A DNA stretch of 64,000 nucleotides, from positions 4,466,501 to 4,530,500 of the forward strand of contig OZ014412.1 in NCBI GenBank assembly GCA_963965975.1, read 5' to 3'. The position numbers and the translations under genes were made by a program. Positions 44,701 to 61,977 of this stretch are shown here, in pieces. The stretch comes from Xestospongia bergquistia. Lineage: Eukaryota > Porifera > Demospongiae > Haplosclerida > Petrosiidae. The first letter of the stretch is position 1, and each line of letters opens with the position of its first letter. Below the pieces are notes generated by a model. The model ran no database searches. It was not told where the DNA came from and worked only from the letters and a program-made list of their open reading frames with translations.

Positions 44701-47700
44701 TCCAATAATTCCAGCAAATCTCACATTCACTTTCACTGCACCCTCCACCCTCACCATCACTTGGGAGACACCCACGCAACTCAATGGAGAATTGGGTGTC
44801 TATGAATTGGTACTGACCAGCTTGACCAGTCCACCGAGTGTGACTAACAAAATTTTATTTGTCAAACAATACACATTTACAAGTAAACATAGCAATGTTT
44901 TCATGTATTGTTCACATGTACATTTACAAGTAAACATAATAATGTTTTCATGAATAGTTAATATGTACTTTTATTTTATATATGCAGATATCCTATCTGA
45001 TGTAACTTATCAAGTCCAAGTCAGAGCTGGTACAATAGGTATCACAGGGGACGTCCTGTGGGGACCTTATGATGAATTTTGGATTCTAAATGGTAATTAT
45101 TTGTTTTTGATATATATTATATACATCAATGTGTAGGCATGGAAGTTGCTCAGCCTTCTGTCACACCCTCTGCTACTATGACAACCACAGGTACAACAAT
45201 GAGTACCACTTCCAGCATTGACGTGGTTTCCATGACAACAAGTAGTAGCATTATTCCCACAACAACGACAACAATGTCTACTACTGGTGTCACTACTTCA
45301 TTGTCTATATTCTCCTCCACACCCTCAGCAACAATGTCATCATCTCCAACTCCATCACCTCTACCCACTCCTCCATCAATTGGACCCAGTAATCTCATAT
45401 TAACAGCACCTGATGTTGGACAGATAACTGCAAGTTGGGAGATACCAGGTTCCGGTGGGAATTTTGACGGATTTAATATTTACATAAGTCCCCTCCCTCC
45501 ACCTGAATCTAACATATTATTACCAATAACAGTTGGTTCTGATGTGGTCCTCTATACTATTAGTGGACTGGCTAACTCAGTGTCTTATAATGTTACCATA
45601 GCAACATACAATGCTGGTGGGGATGGACCTTCAATTACAGGATCAATTATGACATTAGCTGGACGTATGTCAAATATACATGTACATGTACATATGGAAG
45701 CATTGATCACCTTTAACTGTCTATTCCCATTTTATTATCATAGCAACATAGTATACAATAAGGGTAGCACCCACATTGAAGGGAACAACCCTCATAGTTG
45801 TAATGGGAGAAGATAAAACTAAGTCCGTTTTTATTATTACTTCCTTCCCATATTTAGCTCCTGGACCACCTACTAATGTTGTAACAATGGCAACACCATC
45901 CGAGGGGGAGATACGGGTTGAGTGGAGTCCACCAGTCAACTTAAATGGAATATTAATTGCTTACCATGCTACAGCTGTCAATACAGGTATGTGTAGCAAT
46001 AAATGTGATTTACAGACAATTATTCTGTTGCCATAGGAACTGGTGAGGAATTTACAAACCAAATCATAGTGCCACCGAGTGCTCAACAAAGTCCATTTGT
46101 AACTGTCTTTAATCTCCCTGAGGGAGAATACAGGATTACTATAACAGCTGAAAATGAAGCAGGTATTGGACCACCATCAGAGGCTATGATAGTGCAGCTG
46201 TTTACAAGTAAGTTATTACTATTTGCACATGTATCATATGTACTCTAATTACATATGTAGACACTCCCTCTACCACCAGTACAGTTGCCATGACTACAAC
46301 TGTTGCAACCACTTCATTGGTACCAACTATCACTACTGCAAGTCCTTCATCATCTCCAACTCCATCACCTCTACCCACTCCTCCATCTATTGGACCCAGT
46401 AATCTCATATTAACAGCACCTGATGTTGGACAGATAACAGCAAGTTGGGAGATACCAGGTTCCGGTGGCAATTTTGACGGGTTTCATATTTACATAAGTC
46501 CCCTCCCTCCACCTGAATCTAACATAACTTTACCAATAACAATTGGTTCTGACGTGGTCCTCTATACTATTAGTGGGCTGGATAATTCAGTGTCTTATAA
46601 TGTTACCATAGCAACATACAATGCCGGTGGGGATGGACCTTCAATTACAGGATCAATTATGACATTAGCTGGACGTATGTCAAATATACATGTACATGTA
46701 GAAAGATTGATCACTCCCCCTTTACTATTGTGCCATTCTTGGCCTAATTTCATTTTTACATTAATAATATAGATAGTGAGGGCAGCACCCATAATAATAC
46801 AGATAATGAGGGTAGTACCCACAAGATAATGAGGGCAGTACCATAAGAATATAGATGATAAGGGCAGCACCCATAATAATGTAGATAATAAGAGTAGTAC
46901 CCATAATAATGTAGATAATAAGGGTAGTACCCATAATAATGTAGATAATAAGGGTAGTACCCATAATAATAATATAGATGATGAAGGTAGTACACGTAGC
47001 ATTGGGGGTTACTTAAAATGGGAATGGGTATATATAGCGATTGGTACATACATATTTATTACATGTACATGTTTTCCTTCCAATATTTAGCTCCTGGACC
47101 ACCTACTAATGTTATAGCCACTGTAAGACTATTGCAGAGAGAGATACAAGTTAGCTGGAGTCCACCAATCAACTTAAATGGAATATTAATTGCTTACCAT
47201 GCTACAGCTGTCAACACAGGTACATGTAGCAATAAATGTGATTTACAGACAATTATTCTGTTGCCATAGGAACTGGCGAGGAATTTACAAACCAAATCAT
47301 AGTGCCACCGAGTGCTCAACAAAGTCCATTTGTAACTGTCTTTAATCTCCCTGAGGGAGAATACAGGATTACTATAACAGCTGAAAATGAAGCAGGTATT
47401 GGACCACCATCAGAGGCTATGATAGTGCAGCTGTTTACAAGTAAGTTATTACTATTTGCACATGTATCATATGTACTCTAATTACATATGTAGACACTCC
47501 CTCTACCACCAGTACAGTTGCCATGACTACAACTGTTGCCATGACAACAGCTGTTCTTGGTAGCACAACAACTACCATCATTACCACAACAGTCATTCCA
47601 ACTACAACAACTGTCGCTACTATTACATTGGTACCAACTACCACTATTGCAGTTCCAACGACAAGTACAAGTCCCTCTCCAACAATTGTATTACCTAATC

Positions 47701-50237
47701 CACCCGTACTGGGTCCTATTAATCTAAGATTGTTTAGCGTAGCAGAAGCTCAGATTGTTGTTAGTTGGGAGGTAAGACCCAACACACAGACATATATATA
47801 AATATATACATTTTCCACTCCTTTCAACTTAGGCTCCTGGGTCTAATGACTATGATGGGTTCCATATCTATCTCAGTCCCCTCCCACCTCCCTCGGCTGG
47901 TATAGTACTCCCTATCACTGTTGGATCTGATACAACATTTTATACTATCAATGGATTAGCTGCTGGAGTCACTTATACTGTTACCGTGGCAACATATAAT
48001 GCAGGTGGGGATGGACCATCTGCTAGTCAATCTGCACAAACACTAGGAGGAGGTAAGTAACAAGTTGTTAATCGTGTATATCATTGTATCCCTTGAACAG
48101 TTCCTGGACCCCCTACCAATGTCGAGGTAATTGCAAATTTGGAAGCTGGGTCATTACATGTGACATGGGGTCCTCCAGCTAACCCCTCAGGAACACTGAC
48201 CAGTTATCAAGTGGTCGTGACAAATCTTGGTACGATGTTCCAATGTTCATGACATTTTATTTTGGTTTCTAGGCAACAATATACAATTAAATGAATCTGT
48301 TCCAGTGTCCCCTGGCAACCAGAATGCTAATTTTAATGTTCTCATCATGCTCCAGCCAGCAGAGTATAGTGTCACTGTAGCAGCTGTCAATGAAAATGGG
48401 CAAGGCACTCCGTCAGAAGCTCTGAACATCTCGCTAATAATTGACACACCAAGTAAGAGTTGAACGAATAAAACAAACACTTAATCCTTTGTCTTTCTTC
48501 AGGTCCTTCTTCGTCTAGTTCTTATGCTCCAGATACAACACCTACCTCAGCTACCACTTTGATATTGATCTCTCCATCTCCCTCACAAACATCCCTCACA
48601 TCTTCAGTGGTTGTCTCGTCAGATACATCTATCACTACATCCACTTCAACTGAAACCACAACAATACTTACAACATCATCCACCACCAAATTTACTAAAC
48701 CTCCTGAACCCACAGAGACAGTCACTGCTAGTACCCTAGCTACCCAGGCTCCTAGTGTTGACATAGCAGCTATTGTAGCACCAGTGGTACTTAGTATCAT
48801 TGTTATTATAGCACTAGTATTGTGTATTATTGCTATTATACATTATCGAATGACACGTGGAAACAAGGGAAAAAGACATTTTAAAAGTAAGTGTCTAGAA
48901 TCACCAAATGAAGTATGCTACTTTAAGGTCAGTGTAATGGAGTCTTCCATATAAGGACGTGTACATTCTACATTTATTTTGTGCATTGTTCAAACATTGT
49001 ATTGAAATGATAGTTCTATACTATGAGCAAGTTCCAAGATGTCATTAGTGTTCAATATAGAGAGGCTCTATTGTAATGTAATCTGATAGTAAATGTACTG
49101 TACATGTATAGGTAGTGACTTTATTAATACTTGTCTTCTTTCATGCTACAGTGTCAATATCTCAAGCTGAGATGACTTATGAGTTAATGTAAGTATTTTG
49201 TTGTATCTTTCGTGTAGCTATCTCCCTCATACCTTAGGCCTGCTCCTGTACCAGAAAAACAAGAACCTCCAGATCCAGCCACTTACAATTATGTGACCCA
49301 TCCTGGTCCTAGTGGTGGAACAATACCACAAGGCCAGACAATAACTCAAAGTCCCACAAAGCAATTAAAACCACATGGTCAAACAAATCCCAGGAAACAA
49401 CAAATACAACCAAAAGCAGTTGATATCTCTCAAAGGGAAGCCATGGAAGAACCCTCCTCTGATGAAGCAGTCTCAGACTTGGATGATTCTCCTCCTCGGC
49501 AACAACATGCATCTCATGGAGTTGTACTTCGGAGACCACATCAACAGGAGGAGACTAAGAATATACAAGAAGAAAGTACCCACGTCAAAGGCAGCAGTCC
49601 AATGAACAGACAACAGGAACAACTAGAAGTGCCATATATTGGAGAGTATGCTACCCTTGATGCTAAATTTATGGAGGTGGAACCAGTTCAAGTACCGCAG
49701 GATGCCCTCACTTCTCCTCAACTCATTGTTCCCATTAATCATCATAATGACAGCAATGAAGGTCGACCTGTCAAACCTGTTTATGATCCTGGTGAGTACT
49801 CGTATGCTGAGCTGGATCAAATACGTGCTAAGAAGGCTGCAGAACGAGCGGCTAAAATAAATAAGTCAAAACCCAGTCAAGTAAGTACATCATACATAAT
49901 GGGTGTGGTCAAAAGGGTGTGGCTACAACTATGTTCACTACCTGACACACAGGAAATTAATGGGATCATAGTTTATATATTTTGTTTAAGTTAGAACTTA
50001 GGGGAGGAGCATTTGATGTTAATATCACATGATGTCATTATTATGTCATTGTTATTATAGGGAGTGAGTGGTGCACAACCCTTAGAGCCGCCACAAAAGA
50101 GGCGGAGTCTCTTGTTTAACAAAAAGAAAAGTGATCAAGAGAAACAAACAAAACCAAAGAAAGCTAAGAGGTCTAGTGGGCGTGGTCTCATATATGAGGA
50201 CCAACTGAATACAAGAGGAGATGATGATATGTATTGA
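38781..50237 (+). CDS. Giant Ig/FN3 transmembrane receptor with YxxL tail
   Basis: Model of 34 exons, 7854 nt, 2617 aa, all phases consistent: 38781-38877, 39021-39284, 39334-39654, 39710-39867, 39993-40131, 40271-40552, 40704-40976, 41106-41378, 41508-41771, 42155-42312, 42365-42485, 42536-42799, 42857-43135, 43342-43485, 43533-43664, 43723-43968, 44020-44159, 44212-44323, 44391-44882, 44988-45092, 45137-45664, 45858-45986, 46037-46207, 46261-46674, 47091-47219, 47270-47440, 47494-47771, 47833-48052, 48101-48229, 48273-48452, 48503-48886, 49152-49188, 49238-49880, 50061-50237. Layout: signal peptide, 13 Ig domains, about 8 FN3 domains with Ser/Thr-rich linkers, membrane segment (PVVLSIIVIIALVLCIIAII), tail of about 310 aa with TYELM, TYNYV, EYATL, YAEL and IYEDQL. 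DSCAM/sidekick-like in plan; no orthologue named. YxxL motifs suggest SH2 or adaptor-complex binding (inference). Confidence 0.87.
45137..47440 (+). repeat. Tandem duplication of an FN3 exon trio inside the giant receptor
   Basis: Exons 21-23 (45137-46207) and 24-26 (46261-47440) are copies of each other, introns included. The 3' boundary of exon 23 with its intron and the first bases of exon 24 are repeated almost exactly at exon 26/intron/exon 27. A third, diverged trio follows (exons 27-30). All exons begin and end in phase 1 apart from one internal phase-0 junction, so trios can be added without frame damage. Confidence 0.9.
46766..46990. repeat. 30-bp minisatellite in a receptor intron
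   Basis: Imperfect units of GATAATAAGG, GTAGTACCCA and TAATAATGTA run through intron 24 of the giant receptor. The homologous intron 21 lacks the array beyond one unit-like piece near 45750-45795, so it expanded after the exon trio was duplicated. Confidence 0.85.
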
Positions 50238-50460
50238 CATGCAACATGGTACTGATAATTAATTTAAATAAAATAGATTACCAGGCATATTTTTACAGTG
50301 ATTTTCAAAATTAACCATAATTATATTTTTTATACATATTTATATTTTTAATTGTCCTTAACATAATTATAATATGTAACTATTGTTGAAATTGATCTTT
50401 AGAACCAGTTGTTAAAAGGTCTGAAACCCACATGTAATGACTCATATCTTCTTTGCTCAG

Positions 50461-51256
50461 TTAGTTATATTTTGTAACTATGGCAACCGCAACATAATCC
50501 AGATTTTGATAACACAATTCACTCACTTCATCCAATTTTTCTTGTCGATGTCTTTCTAATTCAAGGAGGAAAGTCTCAAATCGACTCTACAAAAATGTAC
50601 ATAAGACCCTTTAAGCATTGTGAATATGTTCAGACCCTTAATAATGGATTGACTGTACTCTCAATTTTCATCTTTTGCTCTTCTATTTGCATTTCCAGAT
50701 CCTGTATAGCTTGATGTAAACGAAATACCTCAGGATTTCTGGATGCCTCTACACAGCACATATATTTAATGGTATATACTATATAGTATTTACCATCGTC
50801 GCTGTCTTCAACAGCTAATGGAGGAGACAAGTGTTATGGATTATTGTACATGTGAAATCATTTACCTATTTCCTCTTCTTCTTCGTCTCCTTCTTCTCCT
50901 TCCTCCTCACTGCTTGAACTTGCTTCTTCTAAAACTCTCAGTAGTTCACTTTTAGCAGCATCTAAAGTCATGACATATTATATTCTTGTTATAATATAGT
51001 TTAGCTACCATCGTTAAAATTGGATATCATACTCTCATCATCTTGAGGAAGAGCTGGTGTCTGTGCTCTAGATGTGTTCTCAGATACAACACTATGATTT
51101 CTATAGATACTAACATGATGTGATAGATCATAATACCTTTGTGCATCCTCTTGTCTACCTTCATCACTGATCACTTTGTAGGCTGGAAGGTAAGTTGTAA
51201 ATTAAGGAAAACAATGGAACGTTCCCAACTCTACTCCATCAATGTCTCAGTCCTCA

Positions 51257-51295
<39 letters not shown>

Positions 51296-53740
51296 AGATA
51301 CAAACATTAACTGCTTGTAAATCTTCTCTTAGAAGTCTTTTTAACTCTTTCTCTATTTCTGGTGAATCAATAAACTATAGTAAAGGAACAGAAACATAAT
51401 TTATTAAGAATGCCAAGAGACACAATGACCAACAATAACAGTTTACTTTCATAAATAAACATAATTCCAGTTAACTCTCTACCACTAACAATGCCAATTA
51501 CTTCAAAGGTAAACACATTTATCAACAAAGACACTGTTTAGTGTTAAACCATATAATTAATGACTGAATGCCAGGTTACCAGGAACAATCTTACAGTCTA
51601 CATACACACACAATGTATTACCTATTGACAATACATGTACAAGTACATAATGTATGTGTGAATCTTGGACTGTGGGTAAGGAGTATACATTAATGTATTA
51701 TTAATATTGTACTATATATGTGTTTATTACTAGTAAAGAAGCATCATAGAGAATGAAGGCAGTAACAACAGCAAACATATAAATACAGAACTAATACCAC
51801 AAACCATTATACATGTCTATACATGTAAATGCATCATTACATATAGTAATAGTACATGTATATGTACATGTAATTAAGTACATGTAACCAATAGTAATTT
51901 CTTAGTGGAAAATTTAGGTCTTCATTGTATTATACAGGTGTGCATGGACACATGTACGAGTGCCATGAGAGACAATAGGACGCATAAAAAGAATGAGATA
52001 AATGGAACAAAAGTTGTACATGTAAATGACGTGAGAAATGTTACTAAGAATCCTATATTATGTGTAAGTATCGAATAACAACTTTAGTTACCATAGTTAT
52101 TATCAATTCAATAATAACATGTGATATCATATAGAAAGTAGTCTAATTATGTATTTATAAAGTTACAACCGCAGTATATTATAGACGATATATTATACAT
52201 CTAGTAGGTAATATAATCTCAGTTCAGGCAATTGAAAGGTCGCAAGTATAGTATGTTTTGAAACACTCCTACTCAAGAATGTGACAACAATCATAAATCA
52301 CAAATATCGTTTTAAAATGATGTGGGGTTTACCGTAAGAGTCTCATTTTATAGTTAGCTGTCTAACATCAAGAATGCTCAGAAAATGTAATTAAAAGTCT
52401 CAGTCTTGAATCCTGGCATTTTAATGCAGTATCACAGTTATTAAAACACACATTTGCCTTTTTCCAATATTAAGAAATAGGCTAGCAATATATATACATA
52501 CAATATGTCAATGTCCTATATATACATACAATATGTCAATGTCCAGTGTAGGATACTAGGAGTAAGTATAAAGTCCATTAGTTTTTGGTTTAGTAATAAC
52601 CGCAGACTCACTAATCATAATGTGTTATGATGTAATGCTCAATAACTGTCACGCCAATTATTATTATTAAAAAATAAATAGTAACAAAACCCACGGTCTC
52701 TGTCTGTGTCTACGTCTTTGCAATATGAATTCTGTTTTCTATTTGTTATATCTCAACCATAAACAACCATAAACAATCATAAACAACCAGGTTTCACATA
52801 CAGTAACATACACAAAGTAAAGGAAGTGGTCAAACCGGTTTGACTTGGCTTCTTAATTAGTTTGAATTTTCGAATGATATTGAGATAAGTTCATGAATAG
52901 ATAATTAGATTATCTCATGATATTATGTCATGTGACCTCATGTACTACGTGTAAGATCACACGTGTTAATATTAAATTAGGTGTATTACCTTTTTAGGTG
53001 CTGTTTTTCGGAACCTTCTCTTACGTATATTCTTTAATGGAGGTGTGACTGTTACATGAGAAAGAAATATAATGGACAGATACTTGATGAAATGGATAAA
53101 TAAATAAAGTTTTATGGAGAGGAAGATTTTTAATGGATGGCTAACTTCACTAACTTCCATGAGTCCAAGTGAACTTCTTTGCCATTTCTTTTCTTTTTGA
53201 GAGAGGTAGCTCATCTAGTCTCTCTTCTGGAACATTCAACACTTCAGCACTACATACTACCATCTAACAACCAATAATATAACATTATCATCAACTACAT
53301 AGTAGGATACTTGACTAATATCCCCCGTCTTATAAAGGGTTTTCTTATCCAATGTCTTATGACATTCTATAATAGCTGGTAGATCCACTAACTAGGGAAA
53401 AAGAATGGGTTACTCAGCGGCTGAGACACGTGCATTGATTACTGACTTTGCCGGATAATTCTTCCTCATCAAATTGAACTTTGACATGTCTTTGACCACC
53501 TGTAGTGAGATCACATGATCATTCACATGATTCATGGAAGTGCATTACTGTAAAATTCAATTTTCAATCGGTCTCGAAGTGCTTCAGATTTTGTAGCCTC
53601 TCTCACTCTATCAGCATGGTCCTAGATAACAATTATATTTTTCTATGTGTCAACCATTCCCACTACTATATCTTTTAATAGTTCAATCTCTGTACCTTTG
53701 GAAGACGTAAAATAAATAGGTTTTCTTTACTCCAAGACAT
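50461..53740 (-). CDS. TAF7: TFIID subunit 7 (TAF7)
   Basis: Model on the minus strand: 53696-53740, 53549-53621, 53447-53499, 53311-53391, 53155-53263, 52990-53048, 51302-51374, 51009-51182, 50866-50961, 50794-50814, about 50654-50748, 50461-50586; 1005 nt, 334 aa, close to the usual length. Family hallmarks in order: ENLFILRLP, the conserved LVDLPAIIECHKTLDKKTLYK block that in TAF7 contacts TAF1, then PPLKNIRKRRFRKTAPKK, the DSPEIEKELKRLLRED segment, an acidic Glu-rich stretch, and a C-terminal coiled coil (RFETFLLELERHRQEKL). TAF7 is a nuclear subunit of the general factor TFIID and restrains TAF1 acetyltransferase. The donor of the penultimate exon is uncertain (GTCAAT after ACA, or GTCTGA about 20 bp on). 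One intron (51375-52989) is 1.6 kb; the rest are short. Confidence 0.9.
51257..51292. repeat. (CT)n microsatellite in a TAF7 intron
   Basis: About 36 bp of CT/TTCT repeats on the plus strand lie inside the 119-bp TAF7 intron between 51183 and 51301. No other role is apparent. Confidence 0.8.
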
Positions 53741-54146
53741 TACTGCACTAACCACTCCCTGTTACCCACCCTCTATTTTATTTGCAAAGGGGAATTTTCC
53801 TTTGATGTCTAGGGTCTCGAATGGCACCACGTGGTCTGCTAAGCCAGCTTGCGCAACTAGTCAGACTGGTAGCATTTATTGTCCACCATTTTCTCATCAA
53901 ACCAGACTATATAACTTTGTGACTGTGCGAAAGGAACTATGACAACTGTACTCACAATCGCTACCATCATCACAACTGATAGTTGTTTCTAACCCCACTT
54001 TCTGTGACCTGTGTTGTAGAAGTGTTGACTCAACTCTCGGTAGTGGGATCGCCCCTTCACCATCAAGCCAGCTCGCTGAATAGTCTGTACAAAAAGTCAA
54101 AAAGGGTGACGTATTTCGATTAAAAAAGATTTGTTTCTCTTTGTAG
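53741..54146. other. Divergent promoter region of TAF7 and the adaptor gene
   Basis: This stretch separates the TAF7 start (minus) from the first probable exon of the next plus-strand gene. It contains a CCACGTGG E-box near 53828-53835. Short open frames here (for example one starting ATGACAACTGTACTC at 53939) lack support; I could not place a coding exon. Confidence 0.4.
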
Positions 54147-54204
54147 CTACCTTATCGAAGTCACATATCAGCCGTTTCGTTTAACAAGAAGATATCCAAG
54201 GAAA

Positions 54205-59538
<5,334 letters not shown>

Positions 59539-60832
59539 GCTAGCTTATTTGGCTCCCCTCGTTACAATTGTTATACAACTTTACAGCTACCTACTGGTAT
59601 GCTTTTGTTTTCATTTACTAAACATTAATGTTTTGGCATTTTCCCCTTCAATATTTTTACATTTATCTTTCGCCTTGCTCTCTCTCCCTCCTTGTCCCTC
59701 TCAGTGAAATTTAACTCATTTATTTATATCATCATGCTATATTCATCATTTATTATTGCACCAATTGATTGTATACATTCTGAATTTTCTCAGAATTTCC
59801 CTCCCTCACTGACTATATTTTATATAGTCTTATCCACTCTATTAATCACTCTTCATTTCTCCCTTTAATATCTTCCCTTGCCCAATCCGTTTTTTTTTGA
59901 TGTTTCACTAGTTCATTTTACACTTTTTTTCAATTCACAGACAACTGGTCTTTGTAATATAACTTTGTTATGTGAATACATCATTTTTGATGTGTATGTG
60001 TGTGTGTCTCAATATTCCGGTCTATATTTGCCATTTATATCGTCATTTATTATGAAATTGTGCTCACTTCCATTTTCAGGAGGGGAGCATAATTATGTTA
60101 TATCTCATCATTATAATAATTTATATTATATATTGCTGTTTTCATTTAGCAATATTGTTATTGTAATAATTGAGTTGCCTATTTTTGTTTTAAAAAAGAG
60201 CATCTTAAAAAAAACATTTGTTGAATTCTGAACCGTAGTTTAAATCCCTACTGCCAGGTTTCTCAGCAAGATGAAATATAGCACATGTTAATCACATACG
60301 CAGTAAGTCTGTACTGTATTGATCCATTCCATTGTACAAACATGATCAATTTGTATACAGTGATGAAGGTACCAAGTGTATACATGTCTAAAACACAAAC
60401 AGTAGTAGCCTTTATTAGACAGGTGGTAGAACAGCCTACATGTGATGATGGCAGTAGCTTTTTATTATTCTGTTTAGCCCAAGATAACTCCAAAACTATG
60501 TTTATTTTTTTACACAGAGAGTTATGACTTTACATAAGGTATCTGGTTTTAAAACCTTATTTCAAGCACTTCAACAATAATAGTGATTCTTACAGAGCTT
60601 GGAAAGTATCTTCCCCAAGAGACACTAAAATTGGAATGTTTAGAAAATAGAGAATGCAATTACTTTTTGTAAGGAACATGGCCTGAGAGAAGAGCAATGT
60701 TTTATGACATTAAATTTTAATTTATTGTTACTAGCTTTTATTTCTTATAAAATAACACACAATATTACATACAATATTTTATAATAACAAATTTAGCAAT
60801 AATCAAAGATCGTTATCATCTAGTGACACATT
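59539..60832. other. Intergenic region and 3'UTRs between convergent adaptor gene and COMMD8
   Basis: AT-rich sequence. Open frames at 59878-60231 and 60285-60527 have low-complexity Phe/Ile/Leu-rich or random composition and no recognisable domain. On the minus strand AATAAA signals at 60737-60742 and 60721-60726 suit the end of the COMMD8 transcript, about 90-110 bp after its stop. Confidence 0.5.
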
Positions 60833-61977
60833 TTAAGTTCGAAGTTGTAAAACTGCTTTATTAGCAGCTTCTAATGACGAGACCAGTCTGGCAAGTTCGT
60901 CTTGTGATAATTCTATGTTCTCTGTCCTCTTTTTACCGCCCTCGTCCAAATGAAAATTCATGGATAACAAAGGTTCCTGTACAGATCCCAACTTATCACT
61001 AGCAAGTACCAACTAAAGGAAGAAAGTAATATTTTGGAAGGAATGTTCTTGTTATGACTTGCCTTCACTGTCCAGTCGTAGTCTTTAAGAGAAGAATCAG
61101 AGAAGGAACATGTGTCCTGAACCAGTTGCTCTCTTATCTCATCTCGTCTCACCCATATACACTCAGCTATGACTCCGCCCAGTTCTTGAGAAATATTAAG
61201 TTTTGTTAAGGTTTCTGTTAACTAGAAAAACGTAACACAATTACATAACTGTCTAAAGTGCAATGATACACCTTCACTGAAGGTGGACACCTGTTAAAGT
61301 AAGGACATCTCTTCTTATCAAGGGAATCAGCTAATATTCAATAAGTTTTATATCACCAGAATATGGTAATGTGAGATTGTGTTCCTTCTAAGTATGCACA
61401 ATATCCCATTAAGGGACGTTCCACTATGTCATAACAAACACACAAACACTACATTTCTGTATAATACAATGCTTCTACACATAACAGGTTACAAAGCAAC
61501 ACATTGTGCGTTTTACTATTTTTAGAAGTAGCTACCATATTGACATAATGATCAGATTAATGATGTAATGAGGTTACATGTAGAAGCTACCCACATAGTA
61601 AATTATACTGATAATAGAAGGAGGATTTTAAAGGGTATATACCTTCTTCTGTTCCATTCCTTCTCTTGATGCTTTCTTCACTAAGTCTCCCAGTGTTGTC
61701 TTGAGTTGTGAGTACTCTGAGAGAGATAACTTCTGTGCATAGTCCTCATAATGGACACCTTCTTTCTCGCAAATATTGTTAATTACTCCATGAATAAACT
61801 ACAGAGGATAGAGAACGGGGTGTGGCATCTTGTAATAGAGCTGTTATTAGTAAATCACTGTACTAATCTCTCCATACATTATCAGATACTACATTTATAA
61901 AATATATAATCTATGCTCTCACTTACCTTCTTAGCATCCTCTGTCTCCAATTTTTGCAATGCTTCCAAATTAGCCAT
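60833..61977 (-). CDS. COMMD8: COMM domain-containing protein 8
   Basis: Exons on the minus strand are 61927-61977, 61643-61798, 61063-61221 and 60833-61012; all phase 0, 546 nt, 181 aa, matching the family length. The C-terminal COMM domain is clear (KDYDWTVK spliced to LVLASDKLGS, PLLSMNFHLDEGG, ELARLVSSLEAANKAVLQL). The last phrase and the helical N-terminal half (NICEKEGVHYEDYA) fit COMMD8 better than other COMMD members by my reading. COMMD proteins assemble into the Commander complex with CCDC22/CCDC93 and act in endosomal recycling. The third intron begins GC instead of GT (AAG then GCAAGT at 61062). The gene is convergent with the adaptor gene. Confidence 0.9.

Noticed and set aside
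46595..47049. Minus-strand frames rich in Leu/Tyr across the receptor intron
   Set aside because: They translate the 30-bp minisatellite and have no start or splice support.
53897..54100. A 67-codon minus-strand frame upstream of TAF7
   Set aside because: No recognisable motif, and it lies in the divergent promoter region.
59878..60527. Two plus-strand frames of 117 and 80 codons after the adaptor gene
   Set aside because: AT-driven composition, no domains, positioned in likely 3'UTR or spacer.
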